Below, piece by piece: positions 41,512 to 52,327 of a stretch of DNA of 64,000 nt. Location: NCBI RefSeq assembly GCF_037126465.1, contig NW_026999353.1, positions 1,426,001 to 1,490,000 on the forward strand. Reading direction: 5' to 3'. Numbering within the stretch: position 1 is the stretch's first letter; the number at the start of each line of letters is the position of its first letter. A program made the position numbers and the translations under genes. The notes under the pieces are model-generated. The model saw only the letters and a list, made by a program, of their open reading frames with translations. It had not been told where the DNA came from and made no database searches. This DNA is from Ornithodoros turicata. Lineage: Eukaryota; Arthropoda; Arachnida; Ixodida; Argasidae.

Positions 41512-41527
41512 TATATATATATATATA
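41512..41527. repeat. (TA)n tract at the right edge of the cluster
   Basis: Eight TA units; the PLE/satellite cluster ends here. Confidence 0.9.
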
Positions 41528-42162
41528 CAGGGTGTTCTTTTTTTAAGCGATACAGATTTTTCATAAAAAAAATATATTTGCACTATACATGCTGTTTTCA
41601 CTTCTATCATCTCTGGGTCGGTGGACGTTCTTGGCCATATGTTGCTCGACCGTCAAATCACTAATTACATAAAATTTGTTAATTAACTTTTTAATTATAA
41701 AAGCTACGAACTTGTCCCAATGAGAACATCTGTTCCCTTCGGTAACCTGATATCGTAGCCGTTCTCAGAACAAAAATCCGTTCTGTAGATCGTCCGCAAA
41801 AAATCCGTGAAGGAACACCATTTTTCTTTATTTTCTTCATTGCGCATCATCCGAGACGCGTCTGTCCTTCACCCCAATGTGAGATGGTGAAGGAGCCTCA
41901 TGCGTCCAAGATGCTGCCACAGTGCTGCCTCATGCGTCGAAGATGAGCTTTAACTTGCGGAAACAAAACAAAAACACATGTATCGGGCGACGCTATCGAA
42001 ACTGCCCTTATATTGGACTGCATTTTCTGTTAATCTTTTTGCAGGACGCAAGAGGCGACAGTGTGCTCTTTCCCTCTCTCACACTGGGGGTGAAGGAAAG
42101 ACGGATCTCCGAATATGCGCCATCAACAAAATAAAGAAAAAAACGGTGTTCTTTCACGAATT
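41528..42162. mobile_element. foldback (MITE-like) element
   Basis: About 75-80 bp at 41808-41885 ('cgtgaaggaacaccattttt...ttcaccccaatgtgag') is inverted at 42085-42162 ('cacactgggggtgaag...cggtgttctttcacg') with some mismatches. The left part opens with 'cagggtgttctttttttaagcg', a start common in arthropod DNA-element termini, but I find no matching inverted right end there. No transposase. Limits approximate. Confidence 0.5.
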
Positions 42163-42908
42163 TATGTCTTAGCTTTCACCCACGTGTGGTGTCAAGCCAT
42201 GATGTATTAATTTATATGTATTAATTTAATTTATAACATGTTCATTTTAGTTGCTAGAGTGGCTGTTACACAATGAAAAACATAGCTCGTGCCCATGTGT
42301 GTTTGTCTTTTCCACCGTGCCCTTTGGTTTTCCTCCCTCATGCTACACATGTTAGGAATAGGATTCAGAACCGGTAGTTCCAGGCAACTGAGAATTGATT
42401 TTCAGGGGATTATCATGCTGGCAGATCAAACATATGGTTTAAATTATTGGGTGGGCAGGAATTGCGTAGCTTCTTACAAAAACTACTAGTACTACGAAGT
42501 AAGAATGCTTTCCAGTCTAGCTTGCTAGAAGTTACCCTTCAAAAGAACTCGTTACGACTTAAGTTACCGTTTGAAAAATGAAACTATGAGTGAGTTAATA
42601 ACGGTGTTGTTTAGCCTGAAATATAACTCGCAGTTACGGAGTGACTTAAAAAAAAGAACGAGTTACTTCCAAGTTACTACGGACAGAAAATAGCACTATA
42701 CAGGTACAGCGCGCGTGAGCAGTTGAGTTAGACCTTGACTTGCGTGCAGAGGACTTCAGCACGCTGAGATCGTTTTCGTTTATGTCCGACAGTTCGGACG
42801 CTTCGCATCTTACTCCCTGTGGGCGCACAGTAGTTCGGCTTCATTTCAATGGTACCGGTTCTTCCTTCACGGATAGAATACTGTCATTGATTGAATATTA
42901 AGTTTTAT
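42163..42908. other. unassigned sequence
   Basis: No coding or repeat signal recognised beyond AT-rich stretches. Confidence 0.3.
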
Positions 42909-42977
42909 CAATGGGGTAGATATCGCCCCCGGCGGTGAAACTCCCCACCCATCACCCTGAAATAAAGTAGTTGTTGT
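42909..42977 (+). repeat. LINE 3'-end fragment
   Basis: 'atggggtagatatcgcccccggcggtgaaactccccac' then 'aataaagtagttgttgtta' matches the 3' untranslated end of the LINEs at 13.1 kb and 57.5 kb. An extremely 5'-truncated insertion. Confidence 0.7.
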
Positions 42978-43800
42978 TATCACGTTTTATAGCATAAAAT
43001 GCCATGCAAGAACCAGAGAGAAATCAAGAAAATATGAGGACGTGAGCGAAAGGCGAATTAAAAGCAACTTAGACATATCTGCATTTGAATATATAGGAAT
43101 AGCTTTTACGTACCTTGCTTGTTGATGTTGATATTCGCACCCTGTCCCAACGTTGCTGATTGCTGGAAAATGTAAATAAAGAGGTATATTTGCTTGCCAA
43201 CAATCCCAAAATTCGCGGTCACCCCCCGTCGGCGCACTCCGTCACTATACTCAGCCGCTATGCGGGAAGCGGCCTTACAGGATGTGAATTCAATGGGAGA
43301 GAGCGTTTATGCCAATTAACAGCAAAACAGAATAAAAATTTTAAGATGTCATCGTCTAATAGAGAAGAACACCATGTAAAGAACCCCTGGAGACATGAAA
43401 GGCGCCAGCATAATATAAGCCTACTGCACCCTGGCCAAATGAATTTTAATGCATTGCGCCTATGGGGATTCCGTCGATGTTTGCACATCGCCCATGTTTA
43501 GACTACGATTTTTCGACAAAGGCAGTCAAATTCTGGAAATGTCATCGCCTAGTTTCGTTCAGTACGTCCTCCAGGCCACATATCAACCACGGCACGATGT
43601 GTGAGCGTTAATCCTGATGCACCCAGGGCGTTCAAAGTTGTGACTCAGACAGGGTTCCCCTCCGAGCGCTGCAGGTCGACGTGTAAGTGTATCATGGACT
43701 TCTTTATGCGTGCTGCACTTCGAGAAAAATTGGTTGATCACCATGAACAGTGAAATTCAAACGGCTTCGCAACGGATATGTATTTTCATCTATGATGTCT
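42978..43800. other. unassigned sequence
   Basis: Short ORFs only (largest 113 codons at 43160), with no recognised motif. Confidence 0.3.
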
Positions 43801-43805
43801 TTTCC

Positions 43806-45170
43806 TCAGACTTTAGCACCAGTGCTCGTAGGTGCCTGTTGCCATGTAAATGTTCGGACTGCCGGCGATTTGCCATTTGCCAGTAGGTCGGTTGCAGCGA
43901 GGTAACGGAGGAGCAGTCTGGTGACTACGCACTGTCGGGCGCGCTGCACGGGGCCGAGTAAGGTCCGCAGCGTGAGGTGCAGGCCAAGGTGTGTGACCTG
44001 TTGCTCAAGTGCGGCTCTGGCTGAGGAGTAAAGGCGACAGTGCAGGAGGAGGTGGGTCCGCCACCACACCACATTTCGTGCATAGTGGGGAACCTATGTT
44101 GCCCATGAGGAACTGGCGCGATGGGGTCTTAGCGACGTTGAGTCGTAGGCGGTGAAGGAGTGAGCTCTCCCTTCGAGAGAGGCTCAGTGGGATGGTGAGT
44201 TCCATCTTGGGATCGATGGAATGAAGGAAAGTGCGGGCTGGGACGGCGCTCTCAGTGAAGAGGCGAGTGTGCTGGGCGCACATGCGGCGTATGTGGAGTC
44301 GGCATGACGAGGGTGATAGCGGGACCGATAACAGTGGTGCAGAGGTGTGGGCCTGCTTCGCAGCGGCGTCGGCGGATGTGTTGCCGGGAAGGCCTGTGTG
44401 ACCGGGGACCCACTGAAGCCAAACGCTGTGGCCCGCGCGGGCGAGACGGCTGAAGCACTGAACGATGAGCGCGCCAATGTCCTGAACAAGGGGGATCGAG
44501 AATGATGACCGCACTTCTAGCGCCGCCTTGCTGTCTGTAAAGATGGTCCATGGTGCGGGAACGGATGCCGAGATGAACTTCAGGGCTTCATGAATGGCGA
44601 TCATTTCAGTTTCAGGTGGATGAAGTCTCGTACGGGAGTTTGAACCCACGGCTGCAGTGGGCGTGAGGCACGTAGAAGGCTGCTGCCGACCCACCTGGTA
44701 TCACCGAGCCATCGGTGTATATGGGTACTCGCTGGTCATGAAGCGAGTAAATGTGCCCCAACGCGTGCTGCCGCGCGATCACCGTGGGTGTGTTATGCTT
44801 GCGAGGGAGGCCGGGGATGCGTGTTATCGTTGTGGGTTGGTCGAAGGTCCACATAGGGGGTGCGAACGACCCCGCCGGTGCAGGCGGAAGGCGCCCGTTG
44901 AGTCTGCGAATGGCGTCGCCGAAGGCAGAGTCCGGGTACTTCTGCGATATCGTTCGCAGATGATGCAGGGGGTGCCGTGTGATGAAGCGCGCGTAGGTTC
45001 GGAGGGTCTCCTTGTCGCGGAAGATGTCATGCTGAAGGTATCAGCTTTTAGTCCGTTGCGCAACTCGTATCAGCAGCGAAGAGGAACGATAATTTCTTCT
45101 TTGTCATTGTTGTTGCGACTGGCACTATCATCAATGCGCATAGAAGCCAAGATGCGGTACCCGGCGTGAT
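43806..45170 (-). pseudogene. LINE ORF2 C-terminal remnant: RNase H domain (second LINE family)
   Basis: Three frames cover it. 44612-44854 gives RVPIYTDGSVIPGGSAAAFYV, the first RNase H aspartate. 44005-44694 gives ETEMIAIHEALKFI, FTDSKAALE, LQWVPGHTGLPGNTSADAAA (remaining catalytic acids) and LLHRLRLNVAKTPSRQF, then CTKCGV. 43806-44072 gives the tail including HLLLHCRLYSSARAAL. RT and endonuclease are absent: a 5'-truncated, frameshifted copy. Its sequence is clearly different from LINE 1, so it is another family of the RNase H-bearing LINE grade. Confidence 0.75.
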
Positions 45171-46389
45171 AATATGTCTGCGTGATTTCGAGTGGAGCGA
45201 ACCATAGGGTGGTATATCTATATGGATACATATCTATGGGTAGATGCATTGGTGGCTAAGCTGTATCGGGAAATCTCATGAATTACACGGGAGTGGTTGG
45301 AAAAATTCAGGGGGAGTGTATACCTCCATGTGCGGGGTGGAGGTAATGACCCTGGAAAGGACCGCAATTATAGCAAAGTACCTTAGCGTAAACAGCTGAG
45401 CGGTATAGTTATTAGGCATTCGCAAATACAATTCATCTTGAAATGAAAAACTTCACTTGACACGCCAACATAAACAAATGAGTTTCTTTTCCAAATGAAA
45501 TATTGAAAATTCGAAAGGCGTTGCAAGTTCTTCGTACATAGTTCTTCACGAACGGTTATCCCAACGTTCAGGGGCACTGAAATTGTCGGTTTACACACTG
45601 TATTGTTGATTGTGCTTGGATTTTCAACATGAAAAAGAAAAAAAAATCAGGGAAAGAGAAATAATTAAAAATTTTCACACAGTGACCCTCGCACATAACT
45701 ACTCCATCTTCTTTTTTTTTTTTTTTTCCTCTGTGCCTCTCTGTGCTAGGCATATAGTTTTTCGCCCATGATATCCGACGAGGCTGCTGCTATGCTGTAA
45801 GCCCATAAACTTAGTGTAACAATTAAGATGATGTCATTTTCTGCACTTGTTTCCACTATTACTTCTCAGTTATCATATTACTTACAGTGTAGTTTATCAA
45901 AACGTACGGTCAGACCAAATCGCTATAACTACTTGTTGAGGCTCATGAGTCACAAGAGCTGCTCGAATGTGAATGTACTTCCTAACGTTGACAGGAACAC
46001 CACTTCATCGAGCAAGGGCAGAAACAATGCCTGAAAACCTGGTTTCATTCCGAATTCTTCATTATTGGTGTGTGCGTGTGTGTGTGTGGGGGGGGGCAGC
46101 TTTATTCTATTTTGTGGTCAAGAGCCCTCGGGACACAGAATAGCTGACTGCAAGCCATGCACATGCGGCCCGCGTGAGTGAGCGCCCTGATTGCCCTGAT
46201 CTAAGCATCGCTTCATCTTAAGCGAGAAATAAAGAATGTACTCGAGGGCGCGTAGCACTTGTTTAGCGTTATCTGCAAATCTGGTATTTAGTTCTGCTCC
46301 AAGATCTCTGGTCCAACGAGGTCGCGTTTGATCAAATCATTGCCACTGGGAGACGCTACCACTCGCATCCCCACAGCACTCGCAGACGC

Positions 46390-46940
46390 CAAATTGTCCA
46401 TATCTTCCATTTCATTTAGTAATAACTCTTGATTTAAACGTGATATCGAAGATGTCATCACTTAGCTTCGTAGTCTGTATATCCACGCTTAATAGCTACG
46501 AGTCCGCGGCCCATACCTGTTTCCCTTGCTAGAGCCTGCGAAGTAGCGTTTGGTCAAATCATTCATTTTCAAGCGACCAAAGAACAAGCAGGAGACAAGA
46601 TCACACACAAGTCGCTCTGTTGTTGTTTCGTGTTTGTTCTTTGGTCGCTTGTGGATTTACACCAACCAGCCCAATCTATATACTTCAGACATTTTGCCAA
46701 ATCGTCGCCCAAATGGCACTCACGGGCGCCAGTTTGTCAATTTCCTCTATTTTAGCTCGTAATAACTCTTCATACCAATTTGATACTGACGGTATCATCA
46801 TAAAATTACGTAGTCTGTGTATCGTCTTCGGACCATAGCTGGTGTCCTTGCTGCACTCTTAGAACTCGCATTTAGTCAATTTGTCGTCCAGATGGCTATC
46901 ACAGGCGCCAACCTGCCAATTTCATCCAGCAATCTCCCGA
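46390..46940. repeat. degenerate tandem block, ~165-330 bp spacing
   Basis: 'cgccaaattgtccatatcttccattt...taataactctt...gataccgaagatgtcatca...cgtagtctgtatatc' (46390-46480) recurs as a diverged copy at 46727-46820, and its start again at 46908-46930 ('cgccaacctgccaatttcatcc'). Confidence 0.5.
46570..46651. repeat. 18-bp perfect inverted repeat (hairpin)
   Basis: CAAGCGACCAAAGAACAA at 46570-46587 is exactly inverted at 46634-46651, with a 46-nt spacer. Confidence 0.85.
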
Positions 46941-48787
46941 TATCTGGAAAGTCTCATGCTCGCTCCCACAGTTCACGCCTTATTCTTTATCTTACGCGAA
47001 TGCTCCCGGGCGTGTTATCGGTGTTGTTATCAGGTCCGGACCGAAAAGGGAATTGTTCGCCTCAGGTATGTCCTCCTGTCCCTGCCCAGATCTGTTTCTC
47101 CTCACATACTCACGCACGACCCTGTAAACCTAGCTTCCTTGCGTAGTTCTCTGCTATCAGGTCAAGCCGGGTTTCAGAGGGTGTGTCACTGAATGCTGCT
47201 CTTGACAATACACATGTGTCGTCTTTTCCAGTGATGTATTCCCTGTTCACAAGATATAAGTTGCAAGGCAACGGTTTGTAGGGACACAATGATGGTAGAG
47301 TCTAGCATTGTTTTTTGCCACTTCACATATATTCACTGTTATTCGTGTGTATCACTACGAGAGTACACCATGTGCATAAAAATAATTTCGAATGCCGCCA
47401 CATATATGATTCAGAAGATTAGATGATGCACCACGTAATAGGTGTCCAAGCATATATAATTGTACTTCATGTGCGATAGTTATGGTAAAGTATAACATCC
47501 ATGGGCCCTGTGAGACTGGCGTTGCGAATCATTTGGTAACGTGTCTCTAACTGTAAAGGTATGGAGCAGTCGAGAATGCTGCTGACATGTTTGCATCTTA
47601 CACATTGCTGCATCCAATGTCAACATCACTTCTCATTTATTTATTGTTGTTGTTGTTGTTACAAATTGCTTAGAATGTCCTACATGATAAATGTTAAATA
47701 CGAAGTGATTTGTTCAATAATTCCTGAGCACGGAATTAATTCAGAGGTTGACCAGTAATGTCACCCATGACGACAGTCACATAAATTGCCTCTAATGCTT
47801 TTACACCCCATGGGCTAAGTTGTGAGTTGAAATAGCATTCTAGAGAGGGATAAGGTGCACCCACTGATTTGATTTCTAAGACCTATGCTATGGCCTAACT
47901 CTTCACACTCCCGAAACAACATTTGTAAGTGGCAATATGTGTTCTGGTATTCTTTTTGCGTCTGCATGGTGTGCAACCGCATGGCTTCTGAAGCTTTCGT
48001 GTGTATGGTTTTGTGCCACGGTGCTCATTAGAAACAAAAATCAGATGTTAGACATAAAATGCAGTAGTTTGTAGCGTGCTACAGGACGCAGCATGACATG
48101 GGAGTGTGTGATTCAAAGAAAGCTTCTGGAAAACGCACAGAATCCCACAAAAAGTTTAAAATGTGATTGGTATTTGGTTGTACTTCGCTCATCGTTCCAT
48201 AATATCGTCGACGGTGGTACACATGAATACATCTAACGTAAAACTTGTCCCATAGTAGTAGGTGGGTTCTCAAATACATAGCACGCTTCTTTCCTGCAAA
48301 AAAATAAAACTTTCTCGACATTTTCTTGCTAAAACGGCTCTCGGAACGTCAATCAGTTTCCTAAGCTAATTGACCCCACACTACGGAAGTGTTGTAAAGG
48401 AGCTAATGCAGACTTGACTTGATAGAAATTGTTCGAGCTCACAGAAAACAAACGATGAATTCCAGCCAAAACATCGCACAGAGCCTGGTTCACCAATGAC
48501 GTCGTAGCTGCTGCACTGTTTACTCATCGCGGAACCAGCGGAACCCGGCTGTCCGCCAAGCCACGAAAAGCCGCATACACGTCAGCGTGCCCGTTCGGGT
48601 GCATCCGAAGTCATAAACATGGCTGCGTCCTTGTGTGTTTCGAAATGAATTATCTGTTTTTTGACATGGTACTGTGCCAAACTGGTACTATAGTGCTACA
48701 CCTTCTCGGATGTCAAATATAATATAGTCGCCAGCGAAATACGCCTGCTAGTCCAACAACAGGTTATACACTACCGTTTCCACCGAG

Positions 48788-49391
48788 ATGGATCTCTCTT
48801 CGTCTCCGTCCAATCTGAAGCGGCTGCCCGCAATCCTTTGTAGCTCAGTGTTTAGCTAGAATCCCTGTATCCCCTAAAGTACCTCAATCGTACGCCAGAA
48901 ATATGGGCAAGATTTATGCGGTACCTAAGGAATACTCCAATGATGATCTTGTTCTCTACCTGAAGGACGCAGGGGTTATATCGGCCAGGCGACAAGTTCG
49001 GCACTCCATGGCAGAAGATGGCGGAGATGTGTTCACCCCGTTACCCAGCATCATCCTAACTTTTAAACCCACAATCCCTCTTCCACTCCGAATTGCCCTA
49101 GGCTTTCAGATCTTCATCGTTCAAGAATACATAGAAGGCCCCTTGCAGTGCTATAATTGTCAACGCTTTGGCCATCTTGCTCGAAATTGCAGAGGTGCTA
49201 CTAGGTGTGGCGTAGGCGCTGGGCCTCACCGCCGATCTGACTTCAACAATAAGAAGAGACAAATTGTGCCAACTGTAAATCCGGCTATCCTGCATCCTTC
49301 TCTTTATGTTCCGTGAAGACCGCCGCCACAAAAGACGTCAAGACCGGATATTACACCTTCCTTCTGACGCCCCCAGGGGCGGCAATGCCAC
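48788..49391 (+). pseudogene. LINE 2 ORF1 (gag-like), N-terminal part
   Basis: Possible start MDLSSSPSNLKRLP at 48788, then a break. The 48903 frame encodes GKIYAVPKEYSNDDLVLYLK, GVISARRQ, ILTFKPTIPLPLRIALGF and the zinc knuckle CYNCQRFGHLARNC. A shifted frame continues NCANCKSGYPASFSLCS, the second knuckle. These are the RRM-like/knuckle parts of LINE ORF1, an RNA-binding protein. At 49386-49391 (TGCCAC) it is interrupted by the LTR element. Confidence 0.7.
49386..49391. repeat. 6-bp TSD, left of the LTR element
   Basis: TGCCAC, repeated at 51957-51962. Removing the insertion and one copy restores the ORF1 frame across the join (PRGGNAT then FTPRTDDHDF). Confidence 0.8.
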
Positions 49392-49489
49392 TGTCATGTT
49401 GTCAGCTCCGGGAAACAGCATTCTGCATTCCCTGCCCTGCATTCTGTGTTCTGTTCTGTTCTGTTCTGTTCCTGTTCTGCATTCTGTGG

Positions 49490-51448
49490 GCGTATCGCGA
49501 TGTGCCGCATGAGATAACAGGTTTCACACCTTTCGAGTTGATGTTCGGTCGCACATCACACGGGCCCTTGGACATTCTCCGAAAGTCATGGTCGGGAGAG
49601 TGGACAGCTCCCTGCGCACTAAATCGCTCCGCTGCTCAATACCTAGACACTCTGCGCCGCCGGATGGTAGACGCCGCTAACTCTGTTACAGAACGGAGCG
49701 GACGCATGCAGAGGGGTTACGTTGACCGATATAATTTGAGGGCTCGCGCTAAAACGTTCGGTGTGGGAGACAAGGTGCTGGTCTTAGATTCTCGGACACT
49801 GAGCAAATTACAAGCCCGATGGCAGGGGCCAGTGGAAGTTACGGAACGCAGGAGAAATAATAGTTACGTAATTGAACATGCGGACGGTAAAAAGCAGTTG
49901 GTGCATGCGAACCATTTAAGGCCCTACATGGCCCGGGTTGATCAGGTATCGGTTATCTTTGAGGCTGATGAAGAGTTCGGGCAGGTGGTGAACGTACCCG
50001 ATCTGACAGACGAGAGGGGAGGCTCGAGCCGAATTTGCTTGGAATTAGAGCAGACGCCCTCAACACTTGAGGCCGAGCAAGCAGGTCAGTTGAAGGATGT
50101 CATCCAGGAGGCAGCAGACTGCTTTTCAGAACAACCCGGCAGGTGCACGGTGGGAGAACACAAAATACATCTGATCCCCGACGCAGAGCCCCGATGGCAA
50201 CCCCCGTACAAAGTACCGATGGCCATGCGGGCCGAGGTGAAGCGTCAGATTGCGCAGTTGCTACAGTGGGATTTCATTTTTCCGACAGAAAGTATGTACG
50301 CGCATCCCATCGTATGCGTGGCGAAGAAGGATGGGTCGGTGCGCATGTGTGTTGACTATAGACAGCTGGACGCGGTAACTCAACAGGATCGGTACCCTAT
50401 GCAAACTGTCACGGAGTTACTTTATGAGGTAGCAAAGGCACGCTTTATAACCGTTCTCGACATGACTCGAGGATACTGGCAGATTTCCGTCGACCCAGAT
50501 TCCCAGAAATTCACCGCTTTCGCGGCTCCTAACGGTCTTTTTGCGTGGAAGGTTATGCCCTTCGGACTTCGTAATGTGGCAGCTACTTTCCAACGCGTTA
50601 TGAATGAGGTTCTAAGGGAACACAGAGGCTACTGCGCCGCCTACATCGATGATGTAGCGGTATACTCATTAACTTGGGAAGAACACTTAGTACACTTGCG
50701 CGGGGTATTCAAAGCTCTGCGGAAGGCAGGGTTGAAGGCGAACTTGAAAAAGTGCAGATTCGCACAGAGCAAGGTTAAATACCTAGGACACATGGTGGGA
50801 TCAGGTAGCCACTCACCGGACCCTGCTAGGATCGAATCGGTACTCCGGTTGCGCGCCCCTACGACGAAGACAGAGTTGCGTCGGGTTTTGGGGATGTTGA
50901 ATTACTATAGGAATTACATCCCACACTTTGCCGAACTTGTAGGTCCGTTGACAGACCTAACCAAAAAACAGTTTCCCAACACATTGCTCTGGAATGAACA
51001 ACTGGATAGGGCATTCGAGGAGATAAAGTCAAAACTGGCAGCAGTGACTGAGTTGGCCGTCCCCCGGCTAGATCTCGATTTTATCCTCACTACCGACGCG
51101 TCTCAGAAGGCGGTAGCTGGCTGTCTCTCACAAGAAGAGGGCGGGGCCGAAAGACCCATAGCGTTTCTGAGTAAGAAACTAACTTCCCCGCAGGTTAAGT
51201 GGGCAACGATCGAACGTGAGGCGTACGCAATTGTGTGGGCACTTGGGCAGCTGGACACTTGGGTATTCGGGAATCGGGTAAAGGTCAGGACTGACCACAA
51301 CCCGTTGACTTACCTCACGCGTGCCGCCCCCTCCAGTGCGCGGTTAACCCGGTGGGCACTCGCATTACAAAAGTATTGCGTAGAACTGGACTACATTCGG
51401 GGAAAGGACAATGTAGCTGCCGATTTCTTGTCGAGGTCGTGCACTTGA
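49490..51448 (+). CDS. pol fragment: integrase C-terminus, reverse transcriptase, RNase H
   Basis: The open frame extends from 49313 but only codons after ~49490 belong to the element. Integrase end: ITGFTPFELMFGRTSHGPLD, YVDRYNLRARAKTFGVGDKV and LQARWQGPVEV, then LVHANHLRPY (GPY/F-like module, ~49.5-49.93 kb). A linker follows, then RT: VCVAKKDGSVRMCVDYRQLD, LDMTRGYWQI, FGLRNVAATFQRVM and catalytic YIDDVAVYS (~50642). RNase H: ILTTDASQKAVAGCLSQE, TIEREAYAIVWAL, VRTDHNPLTYL and NVAADFLSR, then stop. About 650 residues with no stop, so the deletion that removed gag to integrase may be recent. Non-autonomous as it stands. Confidence 0.88.
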   Translation, partial: AYRDVPHEITGFTPFELMFGRTSHGPLDILRKSWSGEWTAPCALNRSAAQYLDTLRRRMVDAANSVTERSGRMQRGYVDRYNLRARAKTFGVGDKVLVLDSRTLSKLQARWQGPVEVTERRRNNSYVIEHADGKKQLVHANHLRPYMARVDQVSVIFEADEEFGQVVNVPDLTDERGGSSRICLELEQTPSTLEAEQAGQLKDVIQEAADCFSEQPGRCTVGEHKIHLIPDAEPRWQPPYKVPMAMRAEVKRQIAQLLQWDFIFPTESMYAHPIVCVAKKDGSVRMCVDYRQLDAVTQQDRYPMQTVTELLYEVAKARFITVLDMTRGYWQISVDPDSQKFTAFAAPNGLFAWKVMPFGLRNVAATFQRVMNEVLREHRGYCAAYIDDVAVYSLTWEEHLVHLRGVFKALRKAGLKANLKKCRFAQSKVKYLGHMVGSGSHSPDPARIESVLRLRAPTTKTELRRVLGMLNYYRNYIPHFAELVGPLTDLTKKQFPNTLLWNEQLDRAFEEIKSKLAAVTELAVPRLDLDFILTTDASQKAVAGCLSQEEGGAERPIAFLSKKLTSPQVKWATIEREAYAIVWALGQLDTWVFGNRVKVRTDHNPLTYLTRAAPSSARLTRWALALQKYCVELDYIRGKDNVAADFLSRSCT

Positions 51449-51750
51449 TCGGGCCGAGGGTTGGAGAAATGTATGCAGTGGTCGAGGGTTCAATTGTGGG
51501 AAATAACGTGTGCTCCCTGCTCGGGACGGTTGCGGGATTTTAGTATAATGTTAATGGTAACTGTGTTTTGCTGTTGCTTCTTGGGGTTTAACTTTATGTA
51601 CATTATATACTGGTCGTTCGTGGAACGTATCAGTTGAGGTGCTAACTGGTTCAGGGTCATGTCGTCTCTAAGTCCGCAGAGTCTCGTGCGCCTCATGTGT
51701 ATTCGCCAGCCTTCACCAGCACGCATGAAACGTGGACACGGTTTCATACT

Positions 51751-51764
51751 CGAAAGGAGGGAGG
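51751..51764 (+). promoter_or_regulatory. polypurine tract
   Basis: CGAAAGGAGGGAGG immediately before the 3' LTR; primes plus-strand DNA synthesis in LTR elements. Confidence 0.8.
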
Positions 51765-51956
51765 TGTCATGTTGTCAGCTCCGGGAAACAGCAACGACGA
51801 CGAGGCATTGGCATCGACGGACTGCTCGTGGCGAGGTGACGAGGAAGAGAACTGAGGAACGGACTGGCAGTTCGAGCCTGGACTCGGAACGAGGAGAATA
51901 AACCCTGAACACTCTCACGTTGTTGTCTTGTTGTAGGTCCGGGAGAGATTTAACTG
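51765..51956 (+). repeat. 3' LTR (192 bp)
   Basis: Starts TGTCATGTTG directly after the polypurine tract and ends before the TGCCAC duplication. Contains 'gaggagaataaaccctgaac', an AATAAA polyadenylation signal with a GT-rich stretch after it. The right edge is set by the TSD; it does not end in the usual CA. Confidence 0.75.
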
Positions 51957-52321
51957 CCACCTTCACGCCTCGTACGGATGACCACGACTTTCCTATACCC
52001 CCACCCCGGTCTTCGCAAGGCGAACTGAGGTTGCAGGACGCTACCGCGACGAAGCACATCAGCACCGGCTGCCCGACACACCCGGGTCCCTCAAAGCAGA
52101 TTACACGCACTTACGCCGGTGTAACAGACCCATCAGTCATGAGACGACAGTTAGCACCACCAATCACCGAAGCTGTCCCCTCTCTGACACTAATCGCTGC
52201 TGTACTCACAGCAGTCAAGGCAGTTGTCTCTGCCTTTCGTGGTGCGTCGCAACTGCCCGAGGTTCAAGCGCTTTTTACATTGGAGACATTATCATTATCT
52301 CCGCATGATGGAACTGTATAG
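51957..52321 (+). pseudogene. LINE 2 ORF1, C-terminal part
   Basis: Continues the ORF1 frame from 49391: FTPRTDDHDFPIPPPRSSQG, then TYAGVTDPSVMRR to LPEVQALFTLETLSLSP and stop at 52321. The low-complexity, proline/serine-rich C-terminus is as expected after the knuckles. The start of ORF2 overlaps its end. Confidence 0.6.
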
Positions 52322-52327
52322 AAAGGC

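Larger units (their letters stand above)
45180..48780. other. unassigned region with minor repeats
   Basis: No gene supported. Contents: a T15-17 run near 45711, a GT/G run at 46069-46097, a degenerate tandem block (46390-46940), a hairpin (46570-46651) and a (TTG)n run at 47644-47659. The short ORFs have no motif. Confidence 0.35.
49392..51956 (+). mobile_element. internally deleted Gypsy-type LTR retrotransposon with integrase before RT
   Basis: The 5' LTR is cut to its first 29 nt (49392-49420, identical to 51765-51793). A CTGTT-rich stretch follows and the sequence then jumps into the end of integrase, so PBS, gag, protease and the integrase core are lost. After RNase H come 316 bp, a polypurine tract (51751-51764) and a 192-bp 3' LTR. 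No coding room exists between RNase H and the polypurine tract, so integrase lies upstream of RT: the Gmr1-like, Copia-style order within Ty3/Gypsy. Confidence 0.85.

Noticed and set aside
44657..45169. 170-codon plus-strand ORF
   Set aside because: Antisense shadow of the LINE RNase H remnant on the minus strand.
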